35,556 bases of DNA, from assembly GCA_934590165.1 (NCBI GenBank), contig CAKTOO010000026.1, forward strand, positions 1 to 35,556, given 5' to 3'. This document shows positions 13,922-22,455 of this stretch, piece after piece (positions within the stretch are counted from its first letter, which is position 1; each line of letters starts with the position of its first letter). The translations under genes were made by a program, and so were the position numbers. Under the pieces are notes generated by a model, which was not told where the DNA came from, made no database searches, and saw only the letters and a list, made by a program, of their open reading frames with translations. The DNA is from an uncultured Dysosmobacter sp. (GTDB lineage: Bacteria > Bacillota > Clostridia > Oscillospirales > Oscillospiraceae).

Positions 13922-16156
13922 ATGGAAGAAGCAAACGGCTGCCGGGTGATCCACACCATGGGCCGGAACAACTGCGGCGGACGCTGCATCATTCACGCCC
14001 ACGTGCGGGATGGAAAAATCGAAAAGCTCACCACGGATTCCCGGGAGGCGGCGGGGGACTGCGTGCCCCTGACCGCCTGTGTCCGGGGCATGAATTACCA
14101 CAAGACCTTTCTGGGAAGGGACCGGCTCCGCTACCCCATGAAGCGGGTCGGCCAGCGGGGCGAGGGGAAATTCGAACGCATCACCTGGGAGGAGGCCACG
14201 GACACCATTGCCCGGGAGTGGGTCCGCATCCGGGACACTTACGGCGTCGGCTCCCGCTACGTCAACTACGCCACCGGCATCAGCGCTATGATCAGCGGCG
14301 GCGGCCTTGCCAAGCGGCTTTTGAAGCTGGACGGCGGATATCTGGACTATTACAACAGCTACTCTACCGCCTGCATCACCCAGTCCACCAACCTCATGTA
14401 CGGCACCGCCGAGACCGGCAATAACCTGGCGGACTGGCTCAACAGCAACCTCATCATTCTCTGGGGCCACAACCCGGTGGAGACGAAGTTTGACTGTGAG
14501 ACCATGTACTACCTCCGCAAGGCCAGAGACAAGGGCATCCCCATCATCGTGGTAGACCCACGGCGGAACGATACGGCTTTGGCCCTGGGGGCGGAGTGGG
14601 TCCCCCTGAAGCCCGCCACAGACGCGGCACTCATGGACGCCATGGCCTATGTGATCGTGGAGCAGGGCCTCCAGGACCAGGACTTCCTGGACCGCTGCTG
14701 CGTGGGCTTCGACAAGGCCCACATGCCGGCGGGGGTGGACCCGTCTGAGTGTTACCTCTCCTACCTCACGGGAGAAAAAGACGGAATCCCGAAAACGCCG
14801 GAGTGGGCCGCACCCATCACCGGCGTCAGCGCGGAAGCCATTCGCTCCCTGGCCATCCGCTACGCCACCGCCAAACCGGCGGCCCTCATCCAGGGCTTCG
14901 GCGCCCAGCGCCACGCCTACGGAGAGCAAAGCGCCCGGGGCGGCATCCTGCTGGCCTGCATGACGGGCAACGTGGGCGTCAGCGGCGGCTGGGCCTGCGG
15001 CAGCGGCCGCTGCACCCGCCATGCTTTCCCCGGCATGCCCAACGTGCCCAACCCTTACAGCATGTCCATCCCCTCTTACCTGTGGACAGAGGCCATCCTC
15101 CGGGGCCATGAACTGACGGCTCTGGACGGCGTCACCGGAGGTGAGCAGCTGCAAAGCGACATCAAAATGATGGTGAACCTGGCCGGCAACTGCCTCATCA
15201 ACCAGCACGGAGACATCAACCGCACCAAGGAAATTCTATCGGACACCTCCAAGTGCGAATTCATTCTGTGCAGCGACCTCTTTATGACCGCCAGCGCCAA
15301 ATTCGCCGATATCCTGCTGCCGGGCGTCTCCTTCTTTGAAGGGGAAAACATCGTGGTCCCCTGGCAGTACGGCGACTTCCTGGGCTTTACCAACCAGGTC
15401 ATTGAGCCGCTGTATGAGGGCCGCTTCGAATATGACTGGCTCAGTGAAGTGGCGGAGAAGATCGGCCTAGGCCCCCAGTTTACGGAGGGACGTACCCTGG
15501 GCCAGTGGCTGGAGTACTGCTACAACGACCTGCGGAAAAAAGAGCCGGAGCTGCCGGAGTACACCGTCTTCAAGGAGGCGGGTATTTACCGCTACCAGAA
15601 TAACCCGGACGTCATCGCCTTCCAGAAGCAGCGCCGGGACCCGGACAAGAACCCCTTCCCCACCCCCAGCGGCAAGGTGGAGATCTTCTCGGAAAAGATC
15701 TACCGGACTGCGTTCCGGGACTTTATGCCTGCCACCCCCCGGTATGTGGACCCGCCGGAGGGGCCCAACGACCCCCTGACGGAAAAATACCCTCTCCAGC
15801 TCATCGGCTGGCACACGAAGCGCCGCTGCCACAGCATCCACGACAACAATCCGGGGATGCACAAGCTGGACCCCCAGTGCCTGTGGATGCATCCCGATGA
15901 CGCGGCCAAGCGGATCATTGCGGACGGGCAGGAGGTGCTGGTCTGGAACGACCGGGGCCGGATGCGGATCCCCGTGAAGCTGACAGACCGGGTCATGGCC
16001 GGTGTGGTGGCCCTTTCCCAGGGGGCCTGGTACGACCCGGACCCGGACGGCACGGACCGGGGCGGCTGTATCAACGTGCTGACCTCCCTGCGGCCCACGC
16101 CCTATGCCCGGGGCAACGGCCAGCACACCAACCTGGTGGAGGTGAAAGCAGTATGA
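13922..16156 (+). CDS. DmsA-like molybdopterin oxidoreductase, cytoplasmic
   Basis: The 744-residue protein belongs to the DMSO reductase family and follows E. coli DmsA over its length: LRYPMKRVGQRGEGKFERI, the YNSYSTACI segment with the serine expected to bind molybdenum, WGHNPVETK, KTPEWAAPITGVSAE, AGNCLINQHGDINRT, FADILLPG and a C-terminal GGCINVLTSLRPTP. It should carry bis-MGD cofactor. The N-terminal iron-sulfur motif has NNCGGRC and a later TACVRG, but the first DmsA cysteine is replaced by glycine, so only three of four ligands are clear. There is no twin-arginine signal and no DmsB or DmsC partner. The start at 13922 is preceded by a weak GGTGA; GTG at 13913 is an alternative. The substrate is unknown. 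It overlaps mobB by four bases. Confidence 0.88.
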   Translation: MEEANGCRVIHTMGRNNCGGRCIIHAHVRDGKIEKLTTDSREAAGDCVPLTACVRGMNYHKTFLGRDRLRYPMKRVGQRGEGKFERITWEEATDTIAREWVRIRDTYGVGSRYVNYATGISAMISGGGLAKRLLKLDGGYLDYYNSYSTACITQSTNLMYGTAETGNNLADWLNSNLIILWGHNPVETKFDCETMYYLRKARDKGIPIIVVDPRRNDTALALGAEWVPLKPATDAALMDAMAYVIVEQGLQDQDFLDRCCVGFDKAHMPAGVDPSECYLSYLTGEKDGIPKTPEWAAPITGVSAEAIRSLAIRYATAKPAALIQGFGAQRHAYGEQSARGGILLACMTGNVGVSGGWACGSGRCTRHAFPGMPNVPNPYSMSIPSYLWTEAILRGHELTALDGVTGGEQLQSDIKMMVNLAGNCLINQHGDINRTKEILSDTSKCEFILCSDLFMTASAKFADILLPGVSFFEGENIVVPWQYGDFLGFTNQVIEPLYEGRFEYDWLSEVAEKIGLGPQFTEGRTLGQWLEYCYNDLRKKEPELPEYTVFKEAGIYRYQNNPDVIAFQKQRRDPDKNPFPTPSGKVEIFSEKIYRTAFRDFMPATPRYVDPPEGPNDPLTEKYPLQLIGWHTKRRCHSIHDNNPGMHKLDPQCLWMHPDDAAKRIIADGQEVLVWNDRGRMRIPVKLTDRVMAGVVALSQGAWYDPDPDGTDRGGCINVLTSLRPTPYARGNGQHTNLVEVKAV

Positions 16157-16671
16157 AGCGGCAAGCACCGGATGTGTACGTGTTCGCCGCTTATTCCGGC
16201 ACCGGGAAAACCACGTATCTCACAGGGCTCATTCCCTGTCTGAAGGCCAAGGGGCTGCGGGTGGCGGCGGTAAAGCACGATGTCCACGGCCTTTCCCTGG
16301 ATGTACCGGGAAAGGACTCCCGCCGTCTGGCGGAGGCGGGAACCGACACCGTGGCGGTGGTGTCCGGCGGAGAATGTCTCCTGGTGGAGCCCGCGCCGTT
16401 GACGCTGGAGGCAGTGCTGCGCCGCCTGCCTCCGGCGGACATCGTGCTGGTGGAGGGCTTCAGGGACAGTCCTTGGCCCAAAATTGTCCTGTACCGCCAG
16501 GGCGCGGGCCAGCCTCCGGCGGCGGACCTGACAGCTTGTGCCGCCCTGGTGACGGACACGCCCATGGTGTGCGCCTGCCCCGCATTCCCCCTCAACGACC
16601 CGGAGCCTCTGGCAGCCTGGATGGCTGCCCGGCGGCATGGAAAGGATGGTCCCATTGCCCATCACCATTGA
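16153..16671 (+). CDS. mobB: Molybdopterin-guanine dinucleotide biosynthesis protein MobB
   Basis: The 172-residue P-loop GTPase assists MobA in attaching GMP to molybdopterin. Walker A is AAYSGTGKTT near residues 12-21; then come VAAVKHDVHGLSLDVPGKDS, the ALVTDTP-type base-binding region and DIVLVEGFRDSPWPKIVLYR near 100-118. Length and order fit the family. The ATG lies inside the stop of the oxidoreductase gene (ATGA), which couples their translation, and the end overlaps moeA. The C-terminal HHH is unremarkable. Its position implies it serves the enzyme encoded just before. Confidence 0.93.
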   Translation: MKRQAPDVYVFAAYSGTGKTTYLTGLIPCLKAKGLRVAAVKHDVHGLSLDVPGKDSRRLAEAGTDTVAVVSGGECLLVEPAPLTLEAVLRRLPPADIVLVEGFRDSPWPKIVLYRQGAGQPPAADLTACAALVTDTPMVCACPAFPLNDPEPLAAWMAARRHGKDGPIAHHH

Positions 16672-17881
16672 ACAGGCCCAACAGCGGCTTTTGGAGCGGC
16701 TGTCCCCCCTGGACGGAGAGCTTGTTCCTGTCCGCCAGGCCGTGGGCCGCATCCTCACCCGCCCTGTATCGGCTCCTCTTGCCCAGCCGCCCTTTGACCG
16801 CTCCCCTTTGGACGGCTATGCCGTCCGGGCGGCGGACCTGGCCGGTGCCAGCGCGGAGCATCCCGCTGTCTTGACGGTAACAGACACCCTCTTTGCCGGG
16901 GACGAGAGCCGGGTACCCGTGTCACCCGGCCAGGCGGTGCGGCTCATGACCGGGGCCATGCTGCCCGCAGGAGCAGACTGCGTCATCCGACAGGAGGACA
17001 CAGACCGGGGAACAATACAGGTGCAGATTTTCAAAGCCCTTCCCTCTGGGGCCAACTGCATCCGCCGGGGCGAGGAATACGGTCCTGGCGACTGTCTGCT
17101 GGCCGCCGGGCAGAGGGTGGACCCCGCCGCCGCGGCGGTGGCCGCTGGCGCCGGCCTCACGGCGCTGCCAGTGCGGCGGCGGCCCCGGGCGGCGGTGCTG
17201 GCCACCGGAGACGAGGTATGCCCGCCGGGGCAGCCATTGACGCCGGGAAAAATCCACGACGCCAATACCGCCTATCTCACCGCCCGGCTGGACCAGTTGG
17301 GGGTGGACTGCCGGGCGGAGGCCGTGGGAGATGATGAGGCGGCACTGGCCGCGGCGTTGACCCGTCTGGGCCGGGAAGCAGACCTGGTAGTGACCACCGG
17401 CGGCGTGTCCGTGGGACAGAAGGATTTTTTGGAAACCGTACTGCGGCATCTGGGCGCGGAGCTGCTGTTTCACGGCATCGCCATGAAGCCGGGGATGCCA
17501 ACCCTGTGCGCCCTGCGGGAGGGGACGGTATTTTTATGCTTGTCCGGCAACCCCTTTTCGGCGGCAGTGGCTTTTGAGCTGTTGGCGCCGCCGGCCCTGG
17601 CCGTTTTGGCAGAAGATCCGGCTCTGCTGCCGGTGCGGACAACGGCCCGGGCTGCGGCCGACATTGAAAAAGCAGGAACGCCCCGGCGATTTCTGCGGGC
17701 CACATGCCGCGGCGGCGTGGTGACAGCGCCGGGGTCCCAGGCCAACGGTCAGATGCGGAGCATGGTGGGCTGCAACTGTCTGGTGGACATGGCGGAGGGA
17801 ACGGTATGTATCCGAAAGGATGAACCCGTGTCTGTGGTGCTTTTGGCAGGAGGAAAAACTCCATGGTCTTTGGAGCGGTGA
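16637..17881 (+). CDS. moeA: Molybdopterin molybdenumtransferase MoeA
   Basis: MoeA inserts molybdate into adenylated molybdopterin. The 414-residue protein has the N-terminal PPFDRSPLDGYAVRAADL, LMTGAMLPAGADCVIRQED, the central ATGDEVCPPGQPL and IHDANTAYL, the MPT-binding TTGGVSVGQKDF and the C-terminal LSGNPFSAAVAFELL. The start is uncertain: ATG at 16637 or 16646, or TTG at 16655, which alone has AAAGGA at ideal 8-base spacing. All overlap mobB. It also overlaps mobA by 19 bases. Compact overlap across the operon suggests tight coexpression. Confidence 0.94.
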   Translation: MERMVPLPITIEQAQQRLLERLSPLDGELVPVRQAVGRILTRPVSAPLAQPPFDRSPLDGYAVRAADLAGASAEHPAVLTVTDTLFAGDESRVPVSPGQAVRLMTGAMLPAGADCVIRQEDTDRGTIQVQIFKALPSGANCIRRGEEYGPGDCLLAAGQRVDPAAAAVAAGAGLTALPVRRRPRAAVLATGDEVCPPGQPLTPGKIHDANTAYLTARLDQLGVDCRAEAVGDDEAALAAALTRLGREADLVVTTGGVSVGQKDFLETVLRHLGAELLFHGIAMKPGMPTLCALREGTVFLCLSGNPFSAAVAFELLAPPALAVLAEDPALLPVRTTARAAADIEKAGTPRRFLRATCRGGVVTAPGSQANGQMRSMVGCNCLVDMAEGTVCIRKDEPVSVVLLAGGKTPWSLER

Positions 17882-18435
17882 TTTTGGCGGGAGGACGCTC
17901 CCGCCGGATGGGCCAATGTAAGGCGGAGCTGATCATCGGAGGCGAACCGCTGTTGGCGCATACTGTCCGGCAGCTGGCAGATTTTTCGGAGCTTTGGCTC
18001 TCCGCCAACGACCCGAAACTTGCGGAGGGGCTGCCGGTGCGGCTCGCCGCGGACCGGTATCCCGGTGCCGGGCCTCTGGCAGGGCTGGAGGCCGTCTTGT
18101 CCGCCGCGGCCTGTGACGCACTGGTGTGCGTTCCCTGCGACCTGCCCAACCTGACGGCGGACGTGCCCCGGCTGCTGGCGGAACGGTTTTCCCCGGAGCT
18201 GGACGCCCTGGTGCTGGCGGACAGCACAGGGCGGGTGCATCCTCTGTGCGGCGTCTACCACCGCCGGACCCTGCCGGCCATCCGCCGCCAGTTGGAGCAT
18301 GGGGAGCGGCGGGTCCTGGACCTGCTGCCCCATTTGCGGTGGGCCTGCTTATCCGGTGAAGTCCCCGACCGGGTGCTGTACAATCTCAACACGCCGGAGG
18401 ACCTGCTGCGGCTGTCAAACGTGGCCGATTTATAA
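17863..18435 (+). CDS. mobA: Molybdenum cofactor guanylyltransferase MobA
   Basis: The 190-residue enzyme adds GMP to molybdopterin to make the guanine dinucleotide cofactor used by DMSO-reductase-family proteins. It opens with AVILAGGRSRRMGQCKAEL, a nucleotide-sugar-transferase-like loop in which the usual aspartate before the lysine (RMGxDK) is cysteine. Later motifs are DRYPGAGPLAGLEA near 66, VCVPCDLPNL near 87 and HPLCGVYHR near 126. The start at 17863 follows AGGAGG. Downstream it converges on the MATE gene; no terminator was recognised in the 16-base gap. Confidence 0.92.
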   Translation: MVFGAVILAGGRSRRMGQCKAELIIGGEPLLAHTVRQLADFSELWLSANDPKLAEGLPVRLAADRYPGAGPLAGLEAVLSAAACDALVCVPCDLPNLTADVPRLLAERFSPELDALVLADSTGRVHPLCGVYHRRTLPAIRRQLEHGERRVLDLLPHLRWACLSGEVPDRVLYNLNTPEDLLRLSNVADL

Positions 18436-18451
18436 GCCACTTCCCGCCTTA

Positions 18452-19696
18452 TCACGGAATGGGGCAAAAGAAATCAGAGGACAGCCCCTGCCGGATCAGC
18501 GAGAGGAACAGGCCGTATCTGGCGGCGCCGATGGTTTGATAGGTGATCGTCATCATATAGCACAGTCCAAACGCCGGATACAGCGCCACCTGGGAAATGA
18601 GCGGCCGCCTGCCGTAGTCCACAATGACCGGATTGCGGTTGAACAGCAGGATCAGCGGCTTGGACAGCAGGATATACGCAGCCGCCACCAAAACCGTCAG
18701 CAGCAAAGCCCCCCTTCAGCGCAAAGCGCACCGCCTGGTGGAACCGGTCCTCGTCCTTTGCCCCGAAGGCGTAGGAGGCCACAGGCTGGTAGCCCTGCAT
18801 GAAGCCCATGACCACATAGCAGCCGATCAAAACGAGCCGCTGCACAACGCCGTAAGCGGCGATGATCTCATCCGACTGGGGCAGGGACGCGGCGGCGATA
18901 TTGGTCAGCGAGGAGGCCACCGACAGGCAGATTTGAATGACCGCCGTGGGAACGCCGATCATGGTGACGGTTTTGATGAGCCCCCAACTGGGATGGAAGG
19001 CCGTTGCTTTGAGCTTGATAACGGAACGGCCGCTGGCATAAAACCAGGCCAGAATGAAAAAGGTGACAAATTGAGACACGGTGGTGGCCAGGGATGCGCC
19101 CCCCACCCCCAAATCTAAGCCCCATTCAAACATGAAAATGGGGTCCAGGACGATATTCAGCATGGCGCCGGTGATCACCGCGACGGAGGAGATCCGCACC
19201 GATGACTCTGCTCTGGCCGCGCAGTTCATGCTCTGGGCCGGCAGGTTTGCCAGGGCCGCCACAAACATCCAGAAGGCGTAATCCTTGGCCAGAGGCAAAG
19301 AGGCCTCCGAGGCGCCGAAGGCCCGCATCAAGGGGTCGAGAAAAACGATGCCTCCCACGCACAGCAAAATGCCCAGCACCACGGACAGCCCGATGATGGT
19401 GGTGACGGTGCGGCTGGCTCCCTCCTGGTCCTTGGCCCCCAGCTGGCGGCCGGCCAAAACGGCGCCGGCGGCAAAGATATTTTCCATGGACACCATGATA
19501 AGCAGCAGGGGAACTGTGACGCCCACCGCCGTCAGGGCGATATCGGAGTCCAGCATCCCGATATACGCCGTGTCCACCAGATTGTACACCGCCTTGGCCA
19601 ATAGGGCCAGTGTGGCCGGAACAGCTAATTTCACGATCGCCTGGAGGGGGACATCTCCCCCAGGACAGACTGCGCCTGCGGTTTGTTTTCAGACAT
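18452..19696 (-). pseudogene. MATE-family efflux transporter with two frameshifts
   Basis: MATE pumps export cationic compounds using Na+ or H+ and have 12 membrane helices. Here the ATG at 19696 (behind GGGAGGAG) opens MSENKPQAQSVLGEMSP, then one base is missing and the family sequence continues in another frame: QAIVKLAVPATLALLAKAVY, DTAYIGMLDSD, GRQLGAKDQEGASRTV and YQPVASYAFGAKDEDRF. Near 18710 a run of six G gives KGGFAAD, whereas five G would give KGALLLTVLVAAAYILLSKP, the expected continuation to the stop at 18452. The gene could be rescued by two single-base corrections, so either recent inactivation or sequence error is possible. It is coupled to the TetR gene. Confidence 0.8.
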
Positions 19697-20315
19697 GCTC
19701 GGTCTCCTCCCTTGCAATGACACCATACAGCAAAATGTTCAGCGCTTTTTTGCAGCTGGCCTCATGGGCCTCAAAGCCCTGCCGGTCGATGCCGGTCATC
19801 TCATATTTCGCATTGATAAAATCCTGAAATTGCCGGAAGGTCTCGATCACATCCGCTTTTGTGATGTGCGTACGGAGGGAAACCGGCGCCAGCAGCTGCT
19901 CCAGGATCTGTATGTTCAGCGCGTCAAACGCGCTCTTTTGCGCCTGGATTTCACTTTTCAAATGGGCGGGCGGCGTTATCACCGCTTCGCAGAATATGCG
20001 CTGATACACAGGGTGCTCCTGGAAAAAGGCCAGCCTTGCGGTAAAATATCCCTCCAACCGCTCCTCGATGCTCCCCCGCTCCAGCTGGATGTGGTCCCGC
20101 AGGTATTCCGTCAACCGGTCAAAGCACTCCTTCACGCAGGATAGGAACAGATCATCCTTGGTCTTAAAATAGTGGTAAATGATCCCCTTGGAAATATCCT
20201 GCGTGGCGCAGACCGCATTGATGGAGCTGGCACCGTAGCCCTGCTTGGAGAATTCATCCAACGCGCTGTCCAAAATCCGGCGCCGCGTCTGTCGATTTTT
20301 TTCTTCCCGCTTCAT
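19689..20315 (-). CDS. TetR-family repressor
   Basis: The 208-residue protein has an N-terminal TetR HTH (residues about 10-55: RRRILDSALDEFSKQGYGAS, then ISKGIIYHYFKTKDDLF) and a helical ligand-binding part. The ATG at 20315 follows GAGGTGA. Its end overlaps the start of the MATE gene by 8 bases, so it most likely represses the pump and itself. A long inverted repeat covers its promoter. The ligand is unknown. Confidence 0.92.
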   Translation of the reverse strand: MKREEKNRQTRRRILDSALDEFSKQGYGASSINAVCATQDISKGIIYHYFKTKDDLFLSCVKECFDRLTEYLRDHIQLERGSIEERLEGYFTARLAFFQEHPVYQRIFCEAVITPPAHLKSEIQAQKSAFDALNIQILEQLLAPVSLRTHITKADVIETFRQFQDFINAKYEMTGIDRQGFEAHEASCKKALNILLYGVIAREETEHV

Positions 20316-20328
20316 CGCGTCACCTCAA

Positions 20329-20388
20329 ATATTGATCTGATGGTCTATTTTTTAGCAGCATAGCGCAAATAGACCACCAGGTCAATAT
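20329..20388 (-). promoter_or_regulatory. TetR operator/promoter with 22-bp inverted repeat
   Basis: Arms 20329-20350 and 20367-20388 are 22 bp each with two mismatches and a 16-bp spacer. The outer arm contains the -35 TTGACC (20385-20380); TATGCT (20362-20357) lies in the spacer at 17-base distance; the inner arm covers the transcription start. This is a textbook autorepressor layout. Confidence 0.85.
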
Positions 20389-20459
20389 TTTTATATACTT
20401 TTGTCTGCCTCCGGGAGGCGGCAAAATGCAACGTGTTCATTTCTTTCATTTTTCGCCCC

Positions 20460-20472
20460 GGTATGATATAAT
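20460..20472 (+). promoter_or_regulatory. Extended -10 promoter of the TauE/SafE gene
   Basis: TGATATAAT carries the TGn extension with -10 TATAAT at 20467-20472. The -35 (TTCATT at 17 bases) is poor, as usual for extended -10 promoters. The leader is about 65 bases. Confidence 0.6.
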
Positions 20473-20542
20473 GCTTTCGTTCAAGCCATGACGGCGGAGC
20501 CGGGTGCCCCGCACACTACTTTGAGGGTGAGGAAACATTATC

Positions 20543-21328
20543 ATGACTCAGCTTTTGTTTATCCTTGTGAGCTTTTTCGCGTCGGTGATCGGCTGCATCT
20601 GCGGCATCGGCGGCGGCGTGATCATCAAGCCTGTGCTGGACGCCTTCGGCCTGTACTCCGTCAGTACCATCAGCTTCATGTCCGGCTGCATCGTGCTGTC
20701 CATGACGGCGTACTCCGTCCTCAAGGCTCAGCTGGCCCACGAGTCGGTCATCGAAAAGGGCGTCAGCACGTATCTGGGCATCGGAGCGGCCCTGGGCGGT
20801 CTGGTGGGCAAGCAGCTGTTCGACACTGTCAAGGCCATGTTTGAAAACGCCGACACCGTGGGCGCCGTCCAGGCGGCGGCACTGTTCGCGGTCACTCTCG
20901 GAACGGCGGTGTACACCCTCAACCGAAACCGCATCCACACCCGCCGCGTGGAACATCCCGCGGGCTGCGTGGTGATCGGCCTGTGCCTGGGGCTCATGTC
21001 CTCCTTCCTTGGTATCGGCGGCGGTCCCATCAACCTGGTGGTCCTGTACTATTTCTTTTCCATGGAAACCAAGCCGGCGGCGCAGAATTCCCTGTACATC
21101 ATTTTGCTTTCCCAGTCGGCCAGCCTGCTGTTTACCATTGTCCGCGGCAAGGTGCCGGAATTCCCCGTGGTCCTCTTTGTCTGCATGGTCTGCTGCGGCA
21201 TTCTGGGCGGTATGGTCGGCAGAAAGATCAACAAGCGGATCGACAGCCAAATGGTCAACAAGCTGTTTCTCGGCTTGCTGGTGGTCATTATGGGCGTCTG
21301 CTGCTACAACTTCTTCCGGTATTGCTGA
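20543..21328 (+). CDS. TSUP-family (TauE/SafE) anion exporter
   Basis: The 261-residue membrane protein has about eight hydrophobic segments and the internal repeat typical of TSUP: CGIGGGVIIKPVL near residue 22 and SFLGIGGGPINLVVLYYF near 154. Family members export sulfite, sulfoacetate or related organic acids. The ATG at 20543 follows TGAGGAAAC at a rather long spacing. It converges with the sulfatase/ABC operon, so a link to sulfur metabolism is likely but inferred. Confidence 0.88.
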   Translation: MTQLLFILVSFFASVIGCICGIGGGVIIKPVLDAFGLYSVSTISFMSGCIVLSMTAYSVLKAQLAHESVIEKGVSTYLGIGAALGGLVGKQLFDTVKAMFENADTVGAVQAAALFAVTLGTAVYTLNRNRIHTRRVEHPAGCVVIGLCLGLMSSFLGIGGGPINLVVLYYFFSMETKPAAQNSLYIILLSQSASLLFTIVRGKVPEFPVVLFVCMVCCGILGGMVGRKINKRIDSQMVNKLFLGLLVVIMGVCCYNFFRYC

Positions 21329-21339
21329 GCGCATTACTG

Positions 21340-21376
21340 AAAAAACTCCCGCGGCCAAAGCCGCGGGAGTTTTTTA
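21340..21376. terminator. Bidirectional rho-independent terminator
   Basis: ACTCCCGCGG and CCGCGGGAGT pair perfectly around a 6-base loop with an A-run before and a T-run after. It ends both the TSUP gene and the converging ABC operon. Confidence 0.92.
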
Positions 21377-21396
21377 TGTCAGGTACAGACGGGAAC

Positions 21397-22395
21397 TTAC
21401 TTGCCGGCCTCGATCATGTTGTCCAGCATGACGTAATCGGCAACGGGGACTTCGCCCTCAACCGCGCCGGAAGCAATGAAGTTGTCCTGCTGCAGCTTGT
21501 AGTAGGCCTCGATGGTGCCGTCAGCAGCACCGGCGGCGACCTCGGCACCGGTCAGCCAGTCGGCGTCGCCGCGCTGGTTGTAAACGGAGTCGTAGTCGGT
21601 CTTGGTCTGGGCCGCGACATATTCGGCGACCTCCTCATAGTTGCCGTCGGCAGCATAATCCATGGCCTTGTACAGGGCCTTGGTGAAGCGCAGGATCTTG
21701 TCACCGTTGGCCTCGGCATACTTGGGAGTCACGATCCAGCTGGCCAGGGACACGGAGGTGTCGGAGAAGGTCAGGTTGTCGCACAGCAGGGTGCCCTTGT
21801 CGCCCAGCTCTTCCATGATCTTCAGGCTGTTGGGGGACCAGGTGGCGCAGGCGTCCACGCCGCCGGACAGCATGGCGGTAACGATGTTGGAGGCGTCCAT
21901 ATCCATGGCGGTGATATCATCCATGGTCAGGCCGGCCTTCTCCAGGCCCATTTTCAGGATGTCCTCGCTGGAGGTGCCGGAGGAATAGGCCACGGTCTTG
22001 CCCTTCAGGTCTTCCAGGGTCTTGACGTCGGGGCCACCGATGACGGCGTCACCGTTAGAGATGTGGGACAGGGCAAAGATCTTGGCGTTGCCCTGGATGC
22101 ACAGCTTATGGGCGCCCTGGCCGATGTAGCCGATGTCGATGGTGCCGGACTCCATAGCGGAGATGATGGTGGGGCCGTCCTGGAACTCGGTCATCTTGAC
22201 GGTGATACCGGCCTCGTCAAAATAACCCTTGTTGATGGCGGTGGTCACGGCCCACAGGCTGCCGTAATTGGGCATGTAGGCAACATTCAGGGTGATGGGG
22301 TCTTCAGCGGGAGTGGTCTCCTGCTTGGAGCCGCACGCAGCCAGGGACAGCACCATTGCCAAAGCGAGCAACATGGAAATAAACTTCTTTTTCAT
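21397..22395 (-). CDS. Tau/Ssu/Nrt-type ABC transporter substrate-binding lipoprotein
   Basis: The 332-residue lipoprotein has signal MKKKFISMLLALAMVLSLAA with lipobox Cys at residue 21. The mature part is a NMT1/SsuA-like domain (LNVAYMPNYGSLWAVTTAIN near 35, TEFQDGPTIISAMESGTIDIGYIGQGAHK near 70-98). Such proteins bind taurine, sulfonates, nitrate or aromatic sulfate esters outside the membrane. ATG at 22395 follows TTTTGGAGGT. It is the last gene of the operon, 60 bases after the ATPase gene, a place that often permits higher expression of the binding protein. The linked sulfatase suggests a sulfate ester as ligand. Confidence 0.9.
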   Translation of the reverse strand: MKKKFISMLLALAMVLSLAACGSKQETTPAEDPITLNVAYMPNYGSLWAVTTAINKGYFDEAGITVKMTEFQDGPTIISAMESGTIDIGYIGQGAHKLCIQGNAKIFALSHISNGDAVIGGPDVKTLEDLKGKTVAYSSGTSSEDILKMGLEKAGLTMDDITAMDMDASNIVTAMLSGGVDACATWSPNSLKIMEELGDKGTLLCDNLTFSDTSVSLASWIVTPKYAEANGDKILRFTKALYKAMDYAADGNYEEVAEYVAAQTKTDYDSVYNQRGDADWLTGAEVAAGAADGTIEAYYKLQQDNFIASGAVEGEVPVADYVMLDNMIEAGK

Positions 22396-22455
22396 CTGAT
22401 ACCTCCAAAATAAATTGAATCATATTCCACCGGGCCTCAAGCCCGAAATGGCACG

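Noticed and set aside
13619..15208. Long minus-strand open frame (529 codons) opposite the molybdoenzyme
   Set aside because: It is a GC-rich antisense shadow: no motif, Ala/Gly/His/Val-rich composition, no ribosome site, and the plus-strand gene is unambiguous.
18690..18720. Programmed frameshift in the MATE gene at the G6 run
   Set aside because: There is no slippery heptamer with a downstream stimulator, and a second uncompensated indel at the 5' end shows the gene is simply broken or misread.
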